A stretch of 64,000 nucleotides of DNA, taken from the NCBI GenBank assembly GCA_032622095.1, contig CP136069.1:120952126-121016125 (forward strand), given 5' to 3'. The stretch's first letter is position 1, and every line of letters starts with the position of its first letter. This document shows positions 55,914-64,000 of the stretch, piece by piece. The DNA is from Siphonodentalium dalli (Eukaryota > Mollusca > Scaphopoda > Gadilida > Siphonodentaliidae). Position numbers and translations under genes: made by a program. Below the pieces are notes generated by a model. That model saw only the letters and a list, made by a program, of their open reading frames with translations. It did no database searches and was not told the DNA's origin.

Positions 55914-56716
55914 AGCCCCGGTTCCATATCCCCGATTTCCCACCCCGAATGTTCCCGAATGACTCCCGAATCATAATTTTGCAAAAATCGTGGAGTAAGT
56001 TCGGGACAAGTCGGGACAGTGAATTTTTACCCCCGAACATGATCGGGGATATCGGTGCTATCGGGATCGATTCGGGACAATTCTGGACTCGCTCCCGACA
56101 GTTTTGAAATGTTCAAAACTATCGGGAACCAAGCCGAATCGCTCCAGAATTGTCAATCATCGGGAGAAATTCGGGAGCAATTCGGCACCTATTCTGGAGT
56201 AGTCGGCAGTATTCGGCAATATTCGGGTGGATATTCTGGAGTAGTCGGCAGTATTCGGTATGTTATTCCCGAATTCGCCATGTGTGGCTGCTTTTATACT
56301 GAGATCCGGTGTATCTGCAAAATTCGGCATCGATTCGGGACGTTCGGCAGAAATTGAATACCAATTCGGTATTTATTCGGCATCAATTCGGTACCAGTTC
56401 GGCATTGATTCGGGGTATTCGGCAACAATTCGGTGTAAGTCGGTAGTAATCTGGGCAATTCGGCAGCCACTCGCACGAAATTTCGGTATCAGTTCGGGAT
56501 AATTCTTGATCATTCGGGAAGAAATTCGGAAGCATTCTGGAATACACGGCAATGTTCGGGACGATTAAATTTTGTCATAATCCGGCATCAGTTCGGCGGC
56601 TTTTTGGAATAAAACTCGTCCAGAATTATCTCGAATGCTGCCGATTTGGTCTGGTCCCGAATTGGTGCCGAATATACTAATTCGGGACAGAAAATCGGGA
56701 ATATGGAACCGGGGCT
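55914..56716. mobile_element. Harbinger-like element (TAA duplication) filled by a TTCGGGA array
   Basis: TAA at 55911-55913 and 56717-56719 flank inverted ends AGCCCCGGTTCCATATCCCC and GGGAATATGGAACCGGGGCT (TIR ~27 bp). TWA duplications are the PIF/Harbinger signature. The ~750 bp interior is an irregular array of ATTCGGGA, AATTCGGCA, TCCCGAAT and TCTGGAGTAGTCGG words every ~10-15 bp, mostly one orientation from 56050 on. No transposase frame; the 60-100 codon frames are array artefacts. Confidence 0.88.
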
Positions 56717-56719
56717 TAA

Positions 56720-58620
56720 GTTCGTTGCAGTGTAAAATTATGTGGTACCCTTGTGAGAAAACCAAAGGCCGTATACCATATAGCTATAGTTAGATGTGTA
56801 AGTTACAATGTGTGGAAGCACACAGGCATATACTGTCCATATCCTGACTATATTACTTTCTATCACATTCAGACACTGGGACACGGCGCTTGCATTCCCT
56901 CTTAATTAATTAATTCGGTATTTTAGCTGGCAGTTTATCACTTATAGGATATCTGGGCTGGAAAACCAATGGATAATTTTCCTTCTCATTTCCGCCACAA
57001 GGTTCCGCCCATTAGCTTCTGGAAATGTCACTAGAATCGCAGAAGCCATTTACATTAAAACATTATATCAATTCGGGTTAGTCCACACGGAAACGCAGCA
57101 CTGAAGTAATATATACATTAGCCCAATTTATCTTAAGTTAGGAATATATGTTAAAAATCGACAATTTTGGTTGTGATTACACAAGCGTTAATTTTTGAGA
57201 CGTACACAGCAAACTTAGCATGTCTCGTTCATCAAATTCAACTTGTGAGCGATTACAGGGCCAAATTTAACAATTCGTGTGTTCCGGTCGTAATTGCTAC
57301 GGACATGTCAGATAAAGAAATTAGTTCTGATCGTTTTGAAATGGATTTAACGTTGGCGGTAATTCATTCCACCAGACTGTTTTAAACTGATAAGTTATGC
57401 TACTTTTTTCAGCGTAATTAGTTTGAGCCCATAATGTTCTTTGTGAAATGTAATACCATATGCTTTGAAATCATATGTATGTTGTTCAGACGAGCCAGGG
57501 GGCCAAACGATTGTGTTTATTCGTTGATAGTAAAGAGCGGGTCATAATTTGTCACCATGACCACACAACAATAATTGATCTAAGAGTGAAAGATAGTTCG
57601 TTTTAACTTCAGGTCGCCATTTTCGGTCGCAATCTCTGTAGCGAATACCAACTAACCCCTAACAGAAGCAGTGTCATATAGTTTCACAAACATTTACAGC
57701 ACATACATGTATACACTTCACCCCGATAATTTATAGACTAAACAGACTTACTACTTATCAGAGAACTACGGCCATATTTGACGCCATTATTGCCAAGTAT
57801 TCCATGTTAACATTGTATGATCGCTGGCGGCATTATAAAGGATAGAATGAGTGGAGTTTAATTATATCCAGTACAGATGCAGGGTGTCCTAACAGTCATT
57901 GAACTATACCTGTTCTGTGTTGATTTTAATGACAACCGAATAGACATTGGTCTTCTGATGTAGCCAATTTAGGCTGAACGTGTGGTAATGACGATAAATT
58001 ATCAACATTGAGAAACAGTCCCCCTCGTGGTAATTTGGTTGCTTGAAATTACCCATAAACTTGTTGAATAAAAAAAACCTTTGGTGGCCAATCAGTTGTG
58101 AAATTTGATGCCGCGTTCTTTGGTGAATCAGAAGGGGTTGGAATCCAATATTTTGGCATCTAAATACATAAATAAGTAGTTAGTTAACATTGCCAGTTGA
58201 AAACAAATCCAGAATTTACCATAAGTTCAAAATAGAAAAGTTCGATCTTTGAGATATGAGTGAGAAAAAAAGTCGTTTCTGCCAAATCCCGGTCGCCATT
58301 TTGGACGCCATCTTGGGTTGAGAGTACCAACTTCCTTCACAAGAGGTAACATATTGTCATACCATCACATACATTATACCAGTGTATACAGCTGACGATT
58401 CAATTTGCGCGAGAAACGATATATTCCTGGATTTTTAAATCTTCAATCTTGCCTTTTTGGTTTCGCGATTTTCAAGATCAAAGACACTGAATCGGTATGA
58501 CAACTCTGGCTCATTCAGTTTACCTGAATTATGTGAATTAACCTTACTTTTCTGCGAAAATGCCGTTAAATGTCTTATTTTTGAGAACATTCGTCTGGAC
58601 TAGTATAGGCCTATATATAT
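56720..58620. other. No gene recognised; one duplicated CGCCATTTT block
   Basis: GGTCGCCATTTTCGGTCGCA (57612) and GGTCGCCATTTTGGACGCCA (58290) begin two diverged ~100 bp repeats. The 72-codon frame at 57167-57385 looks protein-like but has no recognised domain. Confidence 0.4.
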
Positions 58621-58622
58621 AG

Positions 58623-58656
<34 letters not shown>
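58621..58656. repeat. (TA)n microsatellite
   Basis: About 18 TA repeats immediately before the 122 bp monomer arrays. Confidence 0.9.
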
Positions 58657-58658
<2 letters not shown>

Positions 58659-58664
58659 TCTAGC

Positions 58665-60533
58665 CGATGAGCCCGACGTTGTCCGGGCTATTCAAAAACC
58701 AAATTTCAAGTCGATAGCTCTACCCTTTTCCGAGATCTGGTCTGCGCATGCGCGAAGCTGGCGTCGCACGGGCTCGGCGACCCGATAAAATTCGTATCCG
58801 GGGCAAGATACATTCACATACCAAATTTCAAGTCGATAGCTCCCCCCGTTTCCGAGATTTCGTCTGCGCATGCGCGAAGCTGGCGTCACACGGGCTCGGC
58901 GACCCGATAAAATTCGTATCCGGGGCAAGATACATTCACATACCAAATTTCAAGTCGATAGCTCCACCCGTTTCCGATATCTCGTCTGCGCATGCGCGAA
59001 GCTGGTGTCGCACGGGCTCGGCGACCCGATAAAATTCGTATCCGGGGCAAGATACATTCACATAGCAAATTTCAAGTCGATAGCTCCACCCGTTTCCGAG
59101 ATCTCGTCTGCTCATGCGCTGCACGGGCGTCGCACGGGCTCGCCAATACGACGGTGAAGACCGCCTGGTCAAACTACACACACGTACCAAGTTTCGTCCC
59201 AATCGGTCGAGAATCGTAGATTTGTATAAATGACATACATACAGACAAACATACCGACAGACAGACAAACAGATGTCTTCAAAAATATATATGAGACTAG
59301 CCAATGAGCCCGACTTTGTCCGGGCTATTCAAAAACCAAATTTCAAGTCGATAGCTCTACCAGTTTCAGAGATCTGGTCTGCGCATGCGCGAAGCTGGCG
59401 TCGCACGGGCTCGGCGACCCGATAAAATTCGTATCCGGGGCAAGATACATTCACATACCACATTTCAAGTCGATAGCTCCACCCGTTTCCGAGATCTCGT
59501 CTGCGCATGCGCGAAGCTGGCGTCGCACCGGCTCGGCGACCCGATAAAATTCGTATCCGGGCAAGATACATTAGCATACCAAATTTCAAGTCGATAGCTC
59601 CACCCGTTTCTGAGATCTCGTCTGCGCACGCGCTGCACGGGCGTCGCACGGGCTCGCCAATACGACAACAACGACCGCCTGGTCAAACTACACACACGTA
59701 CCAAGTTTCGTCCCGATCGGTCGAGAATCGTAGATTTGTATAAATGACATACAGACAAACAAACAGACATAAAAACAAACAGACAAAGGTCTTCAAAATA
59801 TATATGAGACTAGCCTATGAGCCCGACGTTATCCGGGCTATTCAAAAACCAAATTTCAAGTCGATAGCTCTACCCGTTTCCGAGATCTGGTCTGCGCATG
59901 CGCGAAGCTGGCGTCGCACGGACTCGGCGACCCAATAAAATTCGTACCCGGGGCAAGATACATTCACATACCAAATTTCAAGTCGATAGCTCCACCCGTT
60001 TCCGAGATCTCGTCTTCGCATGCGCTGCACGGGCGTCGCACGTGCTCGCCAATACGACAACGACGACCGTCTGGTCAAACTACACACACGTACCAAGTTT
60101 CGTCCCGATCGGTCGAGAATCGTAGATTTGTATTAATGACAGACAGACAGACAGACAGACAGACATAAAAACAAACAGACAAAGGTCTTCAAAATATATA
60201 TGAGACTAGCCTATGAGCCCGACGTTATCCGGGCTATTCAAAAACCAAATTTCAAGTCGATAGCTCTACCCGTTTCCGAGATCTGGTCTGCGCATGCGCG
60301 AAGCTGGCGTCGCACGGACTCGGCGACCCAATAAAATTCGTACCCGGGGCAAGATACATTCACATACCAAATTTCAAGTCGATAGCTCCACCCGTTTCCG
60401 AGATCTCGTCTTCGCATGCGCTGCACGGGCGTCGCACGTGCTCGCCAATACGACAACGACGACCGTCTGGTCAAACTACACACACGTACCAAGTTTCGTC
60501 CCGATCGGTCGAGAATCGTAGATTTGTATTAAT

Positions 60534-60585
<52 letters not shown>

Positions 60586-60625
60586 AACAGACAGACAGAC
60601 AGAGGTCTTCAAAATATATATGAGA
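58665..60625 (+). repeat. Four successive arrays of a 122 bp monomer
   Basis: Each array starts GATGAGCCCGACGTTGTCC or close variants, runs through n monomers of 122 bp (CAAATTTCAAGTCGATAGCT, CCGTTTCCGAGATCTCGTC, TGCGCATGCGCGAAGCTGG, GACCCGATAAAATTCGTATC), and ends with a variant monomer (GCGCTGCACGGGCGTCGCAC), CCAAGTTTCGTCCCGATCGG, a CAGA run, and TCTTCAAAATATATATGAGA. Monomer number falls 4, 3, 2, 2. The last two arrays (about 59812-60207 and 60208-60603) are near-identical 396 bp copies. All open frames here (MREAGVARARRPDKIRIRGK-type on plus, others on minus) are repeat artefacts. Confidence 0.92.
60531..60602 (+). repeat. (CAGA)n microsatellite
   Basis: ACAGACAGACAGAC run of ~17 units at the end of the last array; shorter runs close the other three. 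Confidence 0.9.
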
Positions 60626-60839
60626 TATCTTGATCTATGGAATCGGCCTGGACATGTGATATGAGTAAGCCGTGACATCACCGCTGAGTACAATTCAATG
60701 TTTCAACTACAATACCATTAGTCCGGGAGCTAATAGGGGTACCCTTGCACCCCCCCCTGGGACTTAACTTCACCCCACTCATTTTGTTCCTTATTATGTT
60801 CTTCAACTTTTAAGCAATGTTAACAAGAAAAAAAAGTGG

Positions 60840-62110
60840 CCGTGTAGACCCCAGACAAGATGGCGTCCATCATGGCCGCCGTTTTTCAGACCAGACCCTT
60901 AGTCAGTTTTATGCAAATTATAGCGAGAAAATCTGGTAAAGTGTACACAAATGTATATATTTTCGTGAAGCTAAGACATAATGACACTTTTTTGGACCAA
61001 AACTGAAACTCACCATCCAAGATGGCCGCCAAAATGGCCGCCTGAAGTTGAAAATATGACATTTTTTCACATATATCTTCTAGATCAATTCATGCTGTTT
61101 GGAACTGGTTGAGTAGTATGACTTTATTTTGTGTTTTGTATATTAACTGATCATCGGAGCAATTAAATATGCTATTAATTGGGTCCTAGTCCCTTCCGAT
61201 CCCTCAAAAAATCGATTTTACAGAACGCGGTACAAAATTTTACAAAAAATCACAATTGGGATTCTAGTCATATTTCAACAAGAAATGAAAAGAACATTGT
61301 AATGTAAGTGAGGCATATCATTAGCTATGAATATTCCAACTCTCTGGAACCCAAAATCTTACCTTGGCTCAAAATGGCTGCGAAAATGGCCGCCAAAATA
61401 TGGAAAATGGTAAATATTGCCCCAGGGTGTCCTGCAATCGCTTACAAGTTGTGGTTGATGTATACAATTGGCTAATCTGTATTATATACACTGCATACTA
61501 ACATGACTGATGCACCTTGGATCATTTTTACTATTGTCACCACTGACATCACCAGAAATATTGGATTTTTCTCTCACAAACTTGACATAAATATCGGCAA
61601 AAATTCACTTTTCAGGGTTCGACCATTTGTTCAAGTAAAATACAACTTTTTTTGGTATCAAAGGTGTTTATTGTTTTGGTCTATCTTAAATGTGTCACAC
61701 TACGGTGTTTATAGACTAAATTGCTCAAGATGGCTTCCAAAATGGCAACCAAATTTGTAAAAAGTTAAAAGTTAACATATCCCGAACATTATTCTCTGCG
61801 TTATCCGAAAAAGGCAGCCAATTGTGACTCACTTGCTTATTGTACGTGTTAGTTAATTAACTGACAACTACGTTCTATTGTGTTTGTCTCAGTTCCGTAT
61901 GGGGCATGACAAATTCATTTTAAAGTTGCAGTATGGAATTTTGCGAAGAACCTCTTTTGTGATTCTGGCCATATTATTGAAAGGAAATGGGCAGCACTTT
62001 GAGACGGAACTGAGATGAACCATGATATGTGGGTATTCTGGCCCATTGTGATAAAAATGTATCAACTGGAAACAGGGTGGAAGCCAAGATGGCAGCCAGG
62101 GAGTTACTCT
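60840..62110 (+). repeat. Old ~356 bp satellite with AAGATGGCNNCCAAAATGGC kernel
   Basis: The kernel AAGATGGCCGCCAAAATGGC recurs in variants at about 61019, 61377 (AAAATGGCTGCGAAAATGGC), 61730 (AAGATGGCTTCCAAAATGGC) and 62090 (AAGATGGCAGCC), spacing 354-360 bp, with an additional copy at 60858. Sequence between kernels is only weakly alignable. The 85-codon frame at 61503-61760 lies within it. Confidence 0.6.
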
Positions 62111-62711
62111 ATGATCATAGATGAGGATAATAGGTATACAGGGAGTTATTGTATGGTCATGAATGATACGTGGGTACATAGCGAGTGCCTTGTTGGTAAC
62201 GATGTGACGTATATTTATATATGTTGTGGATGTGTTATCATTTGTGATGTATGGGTAGTAGATGTATGATCATGGATGGCGTGTATGAGTATGGCAAGAA
62301 TGGAACTTATGAGTGGTCGTATGTGCGGGTATTGGTATATCTGGAAGGGCTCACCATTGGTGATATGCATGTGTATACCTGGATTGACTCTATGGTCATG
62401 GGTATGGCGAATATGTATAAATGTAGTGGTTGTATGGTCCATGGTGATGTGAATATTTATACAATGAGTGACTGTATGATCGTGAATGTAGTGAATGTGT
62501 ATACATAGAGTGACTATATGGTCATGTGTCGGGTGTATGTGTATACCTGGTGTTCATGCATGGTGACTCGTGGCTGTATCTTCATTTGTGGTATGTACGG
62601 GTATAACCAAGTATGGCTGTATGGTCAGGTGTATGTGTATAAAGTGGGTGATTATGTTGTCATTTGTGTGGTGTTTATGTACACATGGAGTGGGTTGTAC
62701 ATGTGTATCTT
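62100..62711 (+). repeat. Foldback E, forward arm: minisatellite ~40-60 bp
   Basis: Repeats of TGTGTATACMTGGAGTGACT and ATATGGTCATGNGTGATGTG. It is the inverse of the array at 62820-64000. Confidence 0.8.
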
Positions 62712-62817
62712 GGGTGGCTATCGCTTTCCAAAATAACTCAATGATATGTTAATCAATAGAGAGGTCATGTCCGAGAGTCATATCGTGGAAAGCGATAGCC
62801 ACCCATTATCACACAGT
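62712..62817. repeat. Hairpin at the centre of foldback E
   Basis: GGGTGGCTATCGCTTTCC (62712-62729) is perfectly repeated in inverse as GGAAAGCGATAGCCACCC (62787-62804) around a ~57 bp loop. It marks the point where the minisatellite flips strand. Confidence 0.9.
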
Positions 62818-64000
62818 CATTACATATATACATAAACGCCACAGACATAACAATATAGTGACCCACTGTATACATGTACACCTGACCCATGACCACGGAT
62901 GGCCATACAGCCACGCATCACAATGCAGGAACACCGGGTATACTCCTAAACATGACCCATAACCATATAGTCACTCCTTGTATACCCATTCATCTCACCA
63001 TTGGCCATACGGTCGTCCCCTGTATACCTATTCTCCAAACGCATGGTCAAATAGACAATCAATATATACATCAACACCACAACAAAGTCACTCCGGTATA
63101 CATATGCACCTCAGCAATGGCCATATAGCCATCCGCTTCACACACATACCCTCACCCATGTCACCTGGTAGACTCCTTCGCATGACATATGGCCATATAG
63201 TCACCCCGTGTGTACCTATTCAAAACATTCATACATGATCATGGTCAATCCTTGTATACATATTCACCTCAACATTGGCCAGGTCACTCCCTGTATCCCT
63301 ATTTGTCACACTACAGCCGAATAGCCACTCAAGATATACGAATACACCACAGTCATGTCAGAATAGTCACTCCATGTATACATATGCACCTCATCCATGG
63401 CAATATAGCCACTCGCTATATACACATATCCCTCGCCCATGACAATAAAGCAACACGTGTGTATACTGGTATAACCTACACATGACCATACCACCACGAG
63501 TCACCAAACAGGTACACTCATACGCCTGTCACATGACCATTTAGTCAGCCCATGTATAGATGTCCATTACATTTATGATCGTACAGTCACTACTTGTATA
63601 CCTACATGTACTCATCTCACCATTAACCATACAGTCACTACATGTATACATATTCGACACACATAGTCATATAACCACTCGATATGCATATGCAGCCCAC
63701 CCTAGACCATAGATTCACTCCAGGTATACATGTAAACCCCACTAATGGACATTCAGCCCTTCCAGATATACAAAAATCCCGCACACACGACCACTCAAAC
63801 AATCCATACCTGCATATACACCTTACACATTACAATTCAGCAATTCACTATATAGTCATACACGCCATCCATGATAATACAGCTAAGCCATATACACCCA
63901 CCAATGATAATACATACACGAGATATATAAATATACATCCCACCCGTTACCACAAGGACACTCCCTCTATACACACACGCTCGATAATGTCCACCCAGAT
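62818..64000 (-). repeat. Foldback E, inverted arm: ~42 bp minisatellite, runs off the window
   Basis: TGTATACCCATTCATCTCAC and CATTGGCCATACGGTCGTCC type units, spacing 35-42 bp between GTATAC words, about 25-30 copies to the window edge. The many frames here on both strands are repeat artefacts. Confidence 0.85.

Noticed and set aside
57167-57385. Protein-like 72-codon frame (YRAKFNNSC ... VVIATDMSDK)
   Set aside because: No family recognised and no clear splice sites, so not supported as an exon.
58692-60521. Repeated arginine-rich frames (MREAGVARARRPDK type and their minus-strand counterparts)
   Set aside because: Period 122 bp, both strands open, arises from the GC-rich monomer; no protein evidence.
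1-64000. tRNA, rRNA or snRNA genes
   Set aside because: No B-box-like GGTTCGAATCC with a matching A-box or other hallmark was seen by eye; a covariance-model scan was not possible.

Overview
This is a stretch of animal nuclear DNA. It is AT-rich, almost gene-free and packed with transposon debris. It has no bacterial-style operons, no full-length coding region, and no tRNA or rRNA that I could recognise by eye. Evidence for an animal: a decayed Ty3/gypsy retrotransposon with LTRs, C-terminal fragments of LINE reverse transcriptases, many terminal-inverted-repeat (TIR) elements with target-site duplications, and isolated exons with consensus GT/AG splice sites. One exon encodes an LDL-receptor class A module in the phase 1-1 arrangement typical of shuffled animal exons. 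The repeat style suggests a marine invertebrate (lophotrochozoan or invertebrate deuterostome); I cannot name the species.

Layout. 0.2-0.5 kb: inverted copy of a CAGGGACG-type element. 0.5-4.8 kb: gypsy element in the order LTR, gag, protease, RT, RNase H, integrase, LTR, with many stops and frameshifts and a ~375 bp MITE inside RT; a second copy of that MITE lies inverted at 11.3-11.7 kb. 5.9-6.1 kb: TA-flanked MITE. 6.95-7.14 and 17.68-17.77 kb, minus strand: an LDLRa exon and a signal-peptide exon whose phases fit, probably parts of one secreted or membrane-protein gene. 8.0-8.35 and 18.1-18.3 kb: LINE 3' ends. 12.3-19.9 kb: a run of piggyBac-, hAT- and other TIR-type MITEs, one nested in another. 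20-26 kb: mostly featureless, with one candidate exon, a MULE-like MITE, a LINE tail and microsatellites.

26.7-32.3 kb: a 5.6 kb foldback of about 11 units of ~520-527 bp, each unit three diverged ~175 bp monomers, bounded by inverted CCCGGACC-rich ends (foldback A). 33.5-37.1 kb: a piggyBac-like MITE, a CAGGGA-type element, a 1.5 kb TA-flanked foldback (C) and a MULE-like MITE with a perfect 9 bp duplication. 37.9-39.6 kb: a palindrome whose outer arms carry a decayed coding-like sequence (D). 41.1-43.4 kb: foldback B, built like A (two-monomer units of ~357 bp, CCCGACCGCA ends). 43.9-44.3 kb: a possible signal-peptide plus PAN/Apple-like first exon, minus strand. 46.2-48.1 kb: an element with CACTGGTGC ends, an ATAGT duplication and an internal satellite. 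51.3-52.0 kb: a GC-rich palindrome-dense array. 55.9-56.7 kb: a Harbinger-like element filled with a TTCGG array. 58.7-60.6 kb: arrays of a 122 bp monomer. 60.8-62.1 kb: an old ~356 bp satellite around an AAGATGGC kernel. 62.1-64.0 kb: an inverted minisatellite (E) running off the window.

The most unusual content is the recurring architecture of inverted tandem arrays (A to E), above all the A/B pair. They look like members of one family: different sequence, but the same order of short G/C-rich terminal array, multi-monomer higher-order repeat carrying a TTAACCC box, inversion, and mirror-image end. Coding content is limited to a few isolated exons; their linkage into genes is inference from splice phase and strand.
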